A DNA stretch of 19,395 nucleotides from an uncultured Collinsella sp. (GTDB lineage: Bacteria; Actinomycetota; Coriobacteriia; Coriobacteriales; Coriobacteriaceae): contig URVF01000010.1 of the NCBI GenBank assembly GCA_900551185.1, positions 1 through 19,395 of the forward strand. The letters run 5' to 3'. Below, in pieces: positions 6,635-14,178 of the stretch. The notes below the pieces were generated by a model that ran no database searches, was not told where the DNA came from, and saw only the letters and a program-made list of their open reading frames with translations. The position numbers and the translations under genes were made by a program. Numbering within the stretch: position 1 is the first letter of the stretch; each line of letters begins with the position of its first letter.

Positions 6635-7911
6635 TGGTCTCCTCGGTCGAAATGGTCCTTTGGGCAATCCACCACGCCACGACGCTGCTCTTTGGCGTCT
6701 TTGCCTCGGCGGCGCTGTGCGGTATCGAGATCAACCGGCGTCATGCGCTTGAACTGGTGCTGGTCGGTGCCGTAACTGGATGCGCATTTGGCCTCGCCAA
6801 TGCCGTCGGCGGCGAGCTTTTCGCCCGCCAGGTATATCCGCTCGTCGTGCATCTGCCGCTCATCATCTATTTGTGTGCGCGCTACCGCCTGAGCCCGCTG
6901 CTTGCCGCGCTCGGCATTACGAGTGCTTATCTGAGCTGCCAGTTCAGCAATTGGATGGGCATCGCCGCCTTTGCCGCAACCGATTCTCAGATCGCGTACT
7001 ATCTGGCGCGCATCGCGACCACACTCGCCGTCTTTGCCGTCCTGTTGCATTGGGCCGGCGACATCGGTCCGCGCTTGGCGATTAAAAGCACCACCGAGCT
7101 GGGCATCCTTTTAATCCTGCCGCTCGTCTATTACGTCTTTGACTATGCCACCAACGTCTACACCACGCTGTTCCACTCGGGCTCGGTGGTAACGGTTGAG
7201 TTTTTGGCATTTGCGCTCTGTGCCTTCTATCTTATGTTTCTTGCCGTTTACCTGCGCGAATACGAAGAAAAGGAAACCGCCGAGCGAGAGCGCTGGATGC
7301 TCGAAACCCGCGACAGCGCCGCCATCAAAGAGCTCGAGGCTTGGCGTCAATCTGGGCGCGAGCTGTCGATTCTTCGCCACGATATGCGCCACTTCCTACG
7401 CGGCCTGGCCGCTTTAATTGAGGAGGGCCACACCGACGAGGCGCTCAAACGCATCGATGAACTCTGCGAAGCCGGCGATCGCACCGCCGTACGCCGCTTC
7501 TGCGCCAACGAGACCGTAAACATCGCGCTTTCGTCATTTAGCTCGGATATCAATAGAAACGGCATTACCGCCAACCTGCGCGCCGCCGTACCCGAAACCA
7601 TCCACGTAGGTGACGCCGACCTGTTTAGCGTGCTCTCAAATGCCTTGGAAAACGCTATCACCGCCGCAAGCGCCGCACCCCAAGGAAAGCGATTCGTCGA
7701 CTTTGACCTGCGATTAGAGGACGGCCAGCTGCTGCTGTTAGTTTCCAACACGTTTGACCGCGCGCCGCGCATGGTCGACGGCATGCCCGTGACCCGGCAT
7801 GCGGGCCATGGCTTTGGCACCAGGAGCATCAAACTTGCCGTGGAGCGCATGAACGGCAACTGTCAGTTCCGCATTAACGGCGATCGGTTTGAGCTGCGCG
7901 CTGTGATGTAG
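6634..7911 (+). CDS. GHKL sensor histidine kinase (AgrC-like), six TM helices
   Basis: Membrane histidine kinase of 425 aa, partner of the overlapping LytTR regulator. The N-terminal 205 residues form about six hydrophobic helices with short loops and no extracellular sensor domain, as in AgrC-type kinases. A linker (about 208-240) rich in Glu and Arg leads to the dimerisation helix with SILRHDMRHFLRG, phospho-acceptor H249. The GHKL ATPase domain shows the N box SNALENA (335-341) and a glycine box GHGFGTRS (391-398). AgrC-type kinases often sense cyclic or linear peptides, but no precursor, AgrB peptidase or exporter gene is adjacent, so the ligand is unknown. It ends 64 bases from the convergent gene at 7976, and I see no clear terminator between them. 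Confidence 0.92.
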   Translation: MVSSVEMVLWAIHHATTLLFGVFASAALCGIEINRRHALELVLVGAVTGCAFGLANAVGGELFARQVYPLVVHLPLIIYLCARYRLSPLLAALGITSAYLSCQFSNWMGIAAFAATDSQIAYYLARIATTLAVFAVLLHWAGDIGPRLAIKSTTELGILLILPLVYYVFDYATNVYTTLFHSGSVVTVEFLAFALCAFYLMFLAVYLREYEEKETAERERWMLETRDSAAIKELEAWRQSGRELSILRHDMRHFLRGLAALIEEGHTDEALKRIDELCEAGDRTAVRRFCANETVNIALSSFSSDINRNGITANLRAAVPETIHVGDADLFSVLSNALENAITAASAAPQGKRFVDFDLRLEDGQLLLLVSNTFDRAPRMVDGMPVTRHAGHGFGTRSIKLAVERMNGNCQFRINGDRFELRAVM

Positions 7912-7975
7912 AAGTGCGGCGCCGATCTCGCGGCGTGTCTTGCCCGCCAGGCAATCGCTCACCGGCGCCAATCCG

Positions 7976-8551
7976 CTACAGCGGAGCGGCTGCCGGGGTC
8001 AGCTGCTTGATGTAGGCCCACATGCGCTGCTTGGCGGCTTTGTCAGTGAGCGCCGCCTCAAAACCGTCGAGCGCGAGCACGCGGCGACCCTGCACATGGG
8101 CGACCAAGCCGGGCTTGAGCATGGCGGTGTCGAAGTCATCGATCGCCACGAGCATATCGGCGTAGGTCTCGCGCATGGCGTCAGCCGCGTTGTTGTCGAG
8201 CAGTAGCACCGCCTCGGGGTCCAAGGCCTCAAGCGCCTCACGGAACAGCTCGCACGGCAGAGTCTCGCCCACCGCGACCGCTCCGTCACCCACGCCGGCG
8301 ACGCTTGCCAGCACGCAAAAATCCTCGGGCGCGTAGCCGATGGCCCCAAGCGCCTTGCGCAACGCCGCGCCATCCGGGCCGGCGGCAAGCTCGCCACCCG
8401 AACGCTCGGCCTCGTCCAACTCGCCTTTGACCAGCACGATCGGCGAGCACGCGTTGCCCGCGATACGCACGCCACGGACCGCAAGCGATGTGAGCTCCTG
8501 CTCGGCCGCCTGGGCGATGGCTTCTTTTTTCTGGCTTTGTGACGTGGACAT
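7976..8551 (-). CDS. Conserved hypothetical protein, uracil-DNA glycosylase-like fold with altered active site
   Basis: 191 aa, acidic, no signal peptide or TM helix. From about residue 30 the pattern SPIVLVKGELDEAERSGGEL, then PDGAALRKALGAIGYAPEDFCVL, a conserved-looking PCELFREALEALDPEAVLLLD, and a C-terminal WAYIKQL, follows the order of family 4/5 uracil-DNA glycosylases (GEAPG...GxxFVGxAGxLLxxxLxxIGL, CxPxLxxxIxxLxPKVIVxLG, then HPS...). Here the catalytic GEAPG is KGELD and the HPS motif is absent, and no four-cysteine cluster set is seen. If related, it is probably not an active glycosylase. The ATG at 8551 follows GGAGAG; an in-frame upstream start at 8581 lacks one. It is divergent from trxA. 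This family assignment is an inference from pattern only. Confidence 0.5.
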   Translation of the reverse strand: MSTSQSQKKEAIAQAAEQELTSLAVRGVRIAGNACSPIVLVKGELDEAERSGGELAAGPDGAALRKALGAIGYAPEDFCVLASVAGVGDGAVAVGETLPCELFREALEALDPEAVLLLDNNAADAMRETYADMLVAIDDFDTAMLKPGLVAHVQGRRVLALDGFEAALTDKAAKQRMWAYIKQLTPAAAPL

Positions 8552-8687
8552 GCGCTCTCCAATCGTTTGCGTGCCCACCATTATATAAAAGAGCTGCCCG
8601 CGAGTGGTTGCTTTGCGGGCGGCTGGGTATAAGCACGGTCGTACTGAGTTTTACGCGGCTGAGCCGCGTCACATTATGGAGGTCACC

Positions 8688-9008
8688 ATGGCTGACATTA
8701 AGCAGATTACCCCCGAGAACTTCGATTCCGTCGTTAACGACAGCCTGCCCGTGCTGGTCGATTTTTGGGCACCGTGGTGCGGTCCCTGCCGCTCCCTCTC
8801 GCCCATCGTTGACGAGGTTGCCGATGAGCTGGCGGGCAAGCTTGCCGTTGCCAAATGCAACGTCGACGACAACCAGGACCTGGCCATGAAGTATGGCGTC
8901 ATGAGCATCCCGACGCTGATTGTGTTTAAGAACGGCGAAGAGATTGACCGCTCGGTTGGCGCTCTGCCCAAGGCGAGGCTGCAGGCGCTGCTGGAAAAGC
9001 ATCTGTAA
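8688..9008 (+). CDS. trxA: Thioredoxin TrxA
   Basis: Cytoplasmic protein-disulfide reductant, 106 aa. The active site WCGPC lies at residues 30-34 within VLVDFWAPWCGPCRSLSPI, and the cis-proline is in SIPTLIVF (P75). The length is standard. ATG 8688 follows TATGGAGGT, a strong ribosome site; the frame is open to 8604 but those upstream starts lack one. A short palindrome (ACGCGGCT/AGCCGCGT, 8653-8669) lies just before the ribosome site and could be an operator or hairpin. The gene appears to be transcribed alone, ending near the hairpin at 9130. Confidence 0.97.
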   Translation: MADIKQITPENFDSVVNDSLPVLVDFWAPWCGPCRSLSPIVDEVADELAGKLAVAKCNVDDNQDLAMKYGVMSIPTLIVFKNGEEIDRSVGALPKARLQALLEKHL

Positions 9009-9129
9009 TACGCTTGTTACATGTTGCCGTCTGCCTGCCGTCCATGAGCGCTTTTACGCCGCTCGCCGGACTTCTGAATGCACCGAGTGCAACCGCGGAT
9101 AGTATGGTAGTCACAAACAGCCCCCAGTG

Positions 9130-9165
9130 AACGGGTGCGGGTCGCACAGACTCGTACCCGTTTTC
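9130..9165 (+). terminator. Probable terminator upstream of the nikR operon
   Basis: AACGGGTGCG (9130-9139) pairs with CGTACCCGTT (9153-9162), with one wobble and a 13-nt loop, and runs into TTTTCTT. It would end transcription from trxA, 121 bases upstream, or act as a leader attenuator for the operon starting at 9240. The remaining gap of about 75 bases before 9240 holds no convincing promoter or NikR site (GTATGA-N16-TCATAC was not found). Confidence 0.6.
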
Positions 9166-9239
9166 TTATGTAACTGCGCGCAGAGCGGGCGTAGTAAAAT
9201 CTGAACCACTGAACTGCCCCATACAAAAGGAGATTTCCC

Positions 9240-9488
9240 ATGCATGATGTTGGAATGAACATGAGCCAGCTTGCCATGAGCGTCAAGCAGGTCGACGACA
9301 CCATCGAGCTCGCTCACGAATGGAGCCATCAGTTGCTGCATGCGACCGAGAATTTTGACATGGAGCGCATCGGCGCCAAGCTCGAGGCCGCCATGGCCGC
9401 GCTGCACGAGGCCCACGACGCACTCGAGGGCTACGAGGAAGCCATCGAGGCCGACCACAACTCCGTCGGCTCCGTAAAGCTGGTGTAA
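9240..9488 (+). CDS. Unrecognised 82-aa helical, His/Met-rich protein upstream of nikR
   Basis: I do not recognise a family. The 82-aa product is acidic and predicted almost entirely helical, with heptad-like runs (about 15-40 and 44-72) suggesting a two-helix hairpin. It has seven histidines (H2, H26, H30, H34, H56, H59, H73), several spaced one helical turn apart (H26, H30, H34), and methionines at 1, 6, 8 and 13; there is no cysteine, signal peptide or TM segment. ATG 9240 follows AAAAGGAG. Its stop is one base before the nikR start, so the two are almost certainly co-translated. Context suggests a role in nickel handling or regulation, which is inference only. Confidence 0.75.
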   Translation: MHDVGMNMSQLAMSVKQVDDTIELAHEWSHQLLHATENFDMERIGAKLEAAMAALHEAHDALEGYEEAIEADHNSVGSVKLV

Positions 9489-9489
9489 G

Positions 9490-10002
9490 GTGGCCGAACA
9501 CGAGCACGGCTGCGGGTACGAGCACGAGCACCCGCACGGGGCGGACGGTGACGCGGGCTGCCACTGTAGTGGCTCCGGCTCCGAGCTGGTCCGTTTTTCG
9601 GTTACCGCACCCGACGACCTGCTGCGCCGTTTTGACGAGCAGATCGCACGCCGCGGCGACGTGGCCAACCGATCCGAGGCCGTGCGCGACCTGATTCGCG
9701 CCTCGATCGCCAAAGAGCAGATGCGCACGCCCGATGAGCATGTTATCGGGTCGCTCACCATGATCTACGACCACCATACCGGCGACCTGACGCGCCGCCT
9801 GGACGAGGTGCAGCACGACTACACCGACGAGATCGTATCGACCATGCACGTGCATCTGGATCACCACAACTGCTTGGAGATTCTGGCGCTCAAGGGTCGC
9901 GGCGAGCGCGTCTACGAACTAGCCGACCGCCTGCTGGGCCTGCGCGGCGTTAAGCACGGCGAGCTCACGTGCGCCGCCACCAAGCAGAGCCTGGGGCTGT
10001 AG
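9490..10002 (+). CDS. nikR: Nickel-responsive regulator NikR with metal-rich N-terminal extension
   Basis: Ribbon-helix-helix regulator that binds DNA when loaded with nickel. Residues about 33-73 form the RHH domain (LVRFSVTAPDDLLRRFDEQI, then NRSEAVRDLIRASI), and 85-160 the ACT-like nickel domain. The four square-planar ligands are all present, H109, H120, H122 and C128, with spacing 11, 2 and 6, identical to E. coli H76, H87, H89 and C95. The protein is 170 aa against about 133 in E. coli. The excess is an N-terminal segment with six histidines and three cysteines in the first 26 residues. The GTG start at 9490 has a weak ribosome site and relies on coupling to the preceding gene. Hydrogenase maturation genes follow. 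Confidence 0.93.
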   Translation: MAEHEHGCGYEHEHPHGADGDAGCHCSGSGSELVRFSVTAPDDLLRRFDEQIARRGDVANRSEAVRDLIRASIAKEQMRTPDEHVIGSLTMIYDHHTGDLTRRLDEVQHDYTDEIVSTMHVHLDHHNCLEILALKGRGERVYELADRLLGLRGVKHGELTCAATKQSLGL

Positions 10003-10020
10003 CGGAATTTCCCGCAGCGC

Positions 10021-10100
10021 ACCTGCCAAAAAGGGACAGGTTTGTTTTGGCAGGTTTAGCGTTTTACCTACCAAAATAAACCTGTCCCTTTTTGGTCGGT
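10021..10100. repeat. Large palindromic repeat, 35-nt arms, family B
   Basis: Arms 10021-10055 and 10066-10100 are complementary at 31 of 35 positions, around a 10-base centre. Each arm is itself an inverted repeat: ACCTGCCAAAA and TTTTGGCAGGT flank AGGGACAGGTTTG. The element can therefore form one long hairpin or a cruciform of two smaller ones. It fills the gap between nikR and hypF, ending 18 bases before the hypF start. Short GGGAC/GTCCC motifs elsewhere (4566, 16225) may be relatives. It resembles REP-type elements mobilised in trans by Y1 (RAYT) transposases; no such gene is in the window. Confidence 0.85.
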
Positions 10101-10118
10101 TTTGATGAGGGGTGTCGC

Positions 10119-12590
10119 ATGCGGCATGTGCATATTCATGTGACGGGCATTGTGCAGGGCGTTGGCATGCGACCGTTTGTGTATCGCGAGGCCATGGCGC
10201 ATGGCATTTGCGGATGGGTGCTCAATGCGGGCGACGGCGTGCATATCGAGGCGCACGCTTGTGCCGAGGCGGTTGACGGATTTGTCGCTGCGCTTTCTGA
10301 GCATGCGCCCGCAGCGGCTCGCGTTGAGCGAGTCGATATTGCGGATTTGGAGCCTGGCGGTTGGAGCACTGCCGATGAGCAGGGCTTTCACATTGTGGCG
10401 TCGCAGGACCAGACCGCGCACACCACACTTGTCTCGCCCGATATCGCCACCTGTGACGATTGCCTGCGCGAGTTGTTCGATCCCGCCGACCGACGCTATC
10501 ACTACCCCTTTATCAACTGCACTAACTGCGGACCGCGCTTTACCATCATCCGCTCGCTGCCTTACGATCGAGCGGCTACCTCGATGGACCGTTTTCCCAT
10601 GTGCCCCGAGTGTGCCGCGGAGTATGCCAATCCGCTCGACCGGCGTTTTCACGCGCAGCCCGATGCCTGCTTTGATTGCGGGCCGCATATTACGTGGCGT
10701 GAGGCTGTGAACGGCGATGCGTGCGGGAATTCGTCCGCGACACCGGCCGTCGGCACCACACGCGAGGCCAGCGACGCCATCATCGAGCGCTACGTTGAGC
10801 TGCTGGCCAGCGGTGGCGTCGTCGCCATCAAGGGCCTGGGCGGATTCCATCTAGCCTGTGATGCTGCCAACGAGCAGGCGGTGGCCGAGTTGCGCCGTCG
10901 CAAACGCCGCAGCAACAAACCACTTGCCGTCATGGTACGCAGTCTTGCCGATGCCGGGCGCCTGTGTCATATCGACGATGCTGAACGCGATCTGCTCGCT
11001 GGCAGTATCCGCCCCATCGTGCTGCTGCGCCGGCGCACTGTTAGCGAGGACAACGACGGTTCCCCCGACATCCTCGCCCTCGCGCCATCTGTCGCGCACG
11101 ACCTGCCCGAGCTCGGCGTCATGCTCCCCTATACCCCGCTTCAACATCTGTTGCTTGCCGCGGCAGAAGCCTGCGGTATGCACGCGCTCGTCATGACCAG
11201 CGGAAACCTGAGCGAAGAGCCCATCGAGACCGATGACGATCTTGCCTGGGAGCGCCTCGTTGCCGCCGGCATCGCCGACGCGTTGCTCGGTAACGACCGC
11301 GCGATCCTCTCGCGCTATGACGATTCCGTGGTGCGCGTGGTTGACGGCACCGTTATGCCCGTGCGCCGCGCTCGCGGATATGCACCCCAGCCGCTACCGT
11401 TGCCGGCGCTCGACCGCGCTCCGTCCTGCGTGCTTGCCTGCGGGCCACAACAAAAGGCCACGATTGCGCTCACGCGTGAAGGGACGAACGGCAAGGCAAC
11501 CTGTTTTGTGTCGCAACATATCGGCGATGTTGAAAACGGCGGGACCTTCGATGCCTGGAACGCCGCGCGCACGCGCTTGGAAGATCTCTTTGATTTGGCG
11601 CCCGCCGCCTTGGCCTGCGATGTACACCCCAGCTATCTATCGGGCCAGTGGGCGCGCGAGCAGGCGCGAAAATGCAATCTGCCGCTCGTCGAGGTGCAGC
11701 ACCATCATGCGCATATCGCGAGCGTAATGGCCGAGGCCATCGCCGCGGGCCAGCTTACAACCGACGCGCGCGTCCTTGGCATCGCCTTTGACGGCACCGG
11801 CGCCGGCACCGATGGGACCATTTGGGGCGGCGAGTTTCTTGTTGCCAGCCTTGGCGGCTTTGAGCGCGCCGCGCATTTGCGCACCTGGGCGCTCCCCGGC
11901 GGGGCGGCCTCCGTGCGCGACGCCCGCCGCAACGCCTTTGCCCTGCTCAGTGAGCTCGGTCTGCTCGAGCACCCAGGTGCCGCTCGGCTTTTGGACAGCC
12001 TCGACGAGCAAACGCGCAGCGTGACAGCCACCATGATCGAGCGCGGCATCAACAGCCCGCGTACCAGCAGCATGGGGCGTCTCTTTGATGCCGCGGCAGC
12101 AATTCTGGGCATCTGCGACAAGGCAACCTACGAGGGCGAACCCGCCATCGAGCTTGAGGCTGCCGCCTGGCGCGCGCTCGACAACGAAATCGCCCATTTT
12201 CCCGACGACAACGCCGGCTATTTCGCATCTGGCCCATCGTGGCTGGACGGCCCCTATGTTCTGGACCAGAAAGCACTCTTTGAGGCACTTTTGGGAGGAA
12301 TTGAAGCCGGAGCGCCCGCCGACAGGCTCGCACTCGACTTCCATGTCGCCGTCGCGCGCTCTTCGGCACGAATCGCACGCGAAATCTGCGCGCGCGAAGA
12401 CATCGATACCGTCGCGCTCTCGGGCGGCGTGTTCATGAACCAACTTTTGCTTCAGCTCCTCATCCGCGAGCTTAAAGACGCAGGCCTTACGGTCTTGGTT
12501 CCCCAAACCGTGCCCGTTAACGACGGCTGCATCGCCTACGGTCAGGCGGCAGTCGCACGCACTCGCCTCGCACAGGTCGCACCGCAATAG
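10119..12590 (+). CDS. hypF: [NiFe]-hydrogenase maturation carbamoyltransferase HypF
   Basis: Uses carbamoyl phosphate and ATP to make the carbamoyl group that becomes the cyanide ligands of the hydrogenase iron. Domain order is complete: acylphosphatase-like (about 1-90, GIVQGVGMRPFVYR), two zinc fingers with Cys pairs at 112/115, 134/137, 162/165 and 184/187, a YrdC-like domain (IKGLGGFHLACDA, then RRRKRRSNKPLAVM), and a Kae1-like domain with HHHAH at 528-532 and FDGTGAGTDGTIWGGEF. At 823 aa it is somewhat longer than the usual 750-780, with extra residues in the linker after the zinc fingers. ATG 10119 follows GATGAGGGG. It hands the carbamoyl group to HypE (15 kb region below on the same strand). 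Confidence 0.97.
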   Translation: MRHVHIHVTGIVQGVGMRPFVYREAMAHGICGWVLNAGDGVHIEAHACAEAVDGFVAALSEHAPAAARVERVDIADLEPGGWSTADEQGFHIVASQDQTAHTTLVSPDIATCDDCLRELFDPADRRYHYPFINCTNCGPRFTIIRSLPYDRAATSMDRFPMCPECAAEYANPLDRRFHAQPDACFDCGPHITWREAVNGDACGNSSATPAVGTTREASDAIIERYVELLASGGVVAIKGLGGFHLACDAANEQAVAELRRRKRRSNKPLAVMVRSLADAGRLCHIDDAERDLLAGSIRPIVLLRRRTVSEDNDGSPDILALAPSVAHDLPELGVMLPYTPLQHLLLAAAEACGMHALVMTSGNLSEEPIETDDDLAWERLVAAGIADALLGNDRAILSRYDDSVVRVVDGTVMPVRRARGYAPQPLPLPALDRAPSCVLACGPQQKATIALTREGTNGKATCFVSQHIGDVENGGTFDAWNAARTRLEDLFDLAPAALACDVHPSYLSGQWAREQARKCNLPLVEVQHHHAHIASVMAEAIAAGQLTTDARVLGIAFDGTGAGTDGTIWGGEFLVASLGGFERAAHLRTWALPGGAASVRDARRNAFALLSELGLLEHPGAARLLDSLDEQTRSVTATMIERGINSPRTSSMGRLFDAAAAILGICDKATYEGEPAIELEAAAWRALDNEIAHFPDDNAGYFASGPSWLDGPYVLDQKALFEALLGGIEAGAPADRLALDFHVAVARSSARIAREICAREDIDTVALSGGVFMNQLLLQLLIRELKDAGLTVLVPQTVPVNDGCIAYGQAAVARTRLAQVAPQ

Positions 12591-12721
12591 GCTGTTTGGC
12601 CAACCCGCAAGCCGCCGTCTCACAGGTGTAGCGCGTTTGCCCGCAGCCCCCGCGAGCGCTACCATCAAACGATGGATTATCCAGCGCCCATCCAGCGCAA
12701 AGCGTATAAAAGAGGAACATT

Positions 12722-12982
12722 ATGTGCCTTGCCGTTCCCGGTAAAGTAGTCAAACGCGACGATGACCTCAAGGCCACCGTCGACATGATGGGCATCGAGC
12801 GCCCTGTTTCGCTGAGACTCGTGCCGACGGCGCAGGTTGGCGACTATATTCTCGTACACGCCGGCTTTGGCATCCAGATTGTCGACGAGCAGGAAGCACA
12901 GGAAACGCTCGAGCTTGTTAATGCCATGTCCGAGCTGGTCGAAGAAGACCAGCTGGCCACCAACCCGGCGGAGGCTTACTAG
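12722..12982 (+). CDS. hypC: Hydrogenase maturation chaperone HypC
   Basis: Small chaperone (86 aa) that carries iron with its ligands together with HypD and delivers it to the hydrogenase large subunit. It starts MCLAVPGKV; Cys2 right after the initiator methionine is the invariant iron-binding residue. An OB-like barrel follows (GDYILVHAGFGIQIVDEQEA). The ATG at 12722 has GAGGAA six bases upstream. The 131 bases between hypF and hypC hold no clear terminator. The stop overlaps the GTG of hypD by one base (TAGTG). Confidence 0.97.
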   Translation: MCLAVPGKVVKRDDDLKATVDMMGIERPVSLRLVPTAQVGDYILVHAGFGIQIVDEQEAQETLELVNAMSELVEEDQLATNPAEAY

Positions 12983-14094
12983 TGGCGCCCGAGCAGCCGG
13001 CTCGCTCCGGTATCGATTTCTCGGCATTCCGCGATCCCAAGCTGGCTCGCGAGCTCATCGAGCGCATTCATGAGCTTGTCGGCGACCGCGCCATCAACCT
13101 TATGGAAGTCTGCGGCACGCATACCGTGAGCATCGGGCGTTATGGCTTTCGCTCCATTATGCCGGCCGGGCTCAAGCTGCTGAGCGGCCCGGGCTGCCCC
13201 GTCTGCGTCACCGCCAACCGCGACATCGACCACGCGATCGCGCTCGCCAACATAGACCGCGCCATCATCACCACCTTTGGCGACATGATGCGCGTGCCCG
13301 GATCATCCACCTCGCTCGCTGCGCAAAAGGCGGCAGGACGCGACATCCGCATCGTCTATTCCCCGCTCGACGCGCTCGACATTGCCGAGCAAAACCCCGA
13401 TCGCCCGGTCATTTTTATGGGCGTGGGCTTTGAGACTACGACGCCCACCATCGCCGCCGCCATCTTGGAGGCCGATGCACGCGGACTCCAGAACTTCTCG
13501 GTCTACTGCGCCCACAAGACCACGCCGCCGGCGCTGCGCGCCATCGCCAACGATCCCGAGACCGCCATCGACGGCTTTATCCTGCCGGGCCACGTCGCCA
13601 CCATCACGGGCTTGGCCCCCTTTGGCTTTTTGGTCGACGAGTTTAAGACTCCAGGCGTGGTAACGGGATTTGAGCCGGTCGACATCTTGCAGGGTATCTG
13701 CATGCTGGTCCAGATGGTTGTTGAGGGGCAACCCGCGATCGACAACGCCTACCGTCGCGGCGTCAATGCCGACGGCAATCCCGTGGCGCGCCAGCTGGTC
13801 GAGCAGGTATTTGAGCCGTGCGATACCACATGGCGCGGATTGGGATCGATTGCGGCTTCGGGACTCGCCATTCGTCCCGAATTCTCGCGCTTTGATGCCC
13901 GCACCCGCTTTGATGTGCCCGTTGAGGCGACAGTCGAGCCGCGCGGGTGCCGCTGCGGCGACGTGCTGCGCGGGGCCATTACGCCGAGCGACTGCCCCCT
14001 GTTCGGCCACGCTTGTACGCCCGAGCATCCCGTCGGCCCCTGCATGGTGAGCTCCGAGGGCAGCTGCGCAGCATATTTCCGCTACCGAGGCTAA
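12982..14094 (+). CDS. hypD: Hydrogenase maturation protein HypD
   Basis: [4Fe-4S] scaffold (370 aa) on which the Fe(CN)2CO group is assembled with HypC and HypE. Conserved cysteines are C44 (MEVCGTHT), C72 and C75 (GPGCPVC), corresponding to C41, C69 and C72 of E. coli. The C-terminal cluster motif is present as CRCGDVLRG, DCPLFGHACTP and GPCMVSSEGSC. The GTG start overlaps the hypC stop by one base, so translation is probably coupled. Length is normal. Confidence 0.97.
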   Translation: MAPEQPARSGIDFSAFRDPKLARELIERIHELVGDRAINLMEVCGTHTVSIGRYGFRSIMPAGLKLLSGPGCPVCVTANRDIDHAIALANIDRAIITTFGDMMRVPGSSTSLAAQKAAGRDIRIVYSPLDALDIAEQNPDRPVIFMGVGFETTTPTIAAAILEADARGLQNFSVYCAHKTTPPALRAIANDPETAIDGFILPGHVATITGLAPFGFLVDEFKTPGVVTGFEPVDILQGICMLVQMVVEGQPAIDNAYRRGVNADGNPVARQLVEQVFEPCDTTWRGLGSIAASGLAIRPEFSRFDARTRFDVPVEATVEPRGCRCGDVLRGAITPSDCPLFGHACTPEHPVGPCMVSSEGSCAAYFRYRG

Positions 14095-14100
14095 TAGGTT

Positions 14101-14122
14101 CCGCCGTTCTAACGAACGGCGG
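14101..14122 (+). promoter_or_regulatory. Hairpin in the hypD-hypE gap
   Basis: CCGCCGTTC and GAACGGCGG (9 bp perfect, TAAC loop) lie 6 bases after the hypD stop. No T-run follows, so it is probably a processing or stability hairpin rather than a terminator. A consensus -10 box TATAAT occurs at 14148-14153, 25 bases before the hypE start, but no good -35 box precedes it at 16-18 bases, so a separate hypE promoter is only possible. Confidence 0.5.
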
Positions 14123-14178
14123 ACCAGTCGACGCTGCGCCTCACCCATATAATTCCACCCACGATTGGAGTTTTCGAT

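Noticed and set aside
8604..8687. 28-residue N-terminal extension of thioredoxin
   Set aside because: TATGGAGGT directly precedes ATG 8688 and the resulting 106 aa is the standard length.
11637..12668. 343-aa open frame on the minus strand
   Set aside because: Antisense to the Kae1-like domain of hypF, which is clearly the coding frame.
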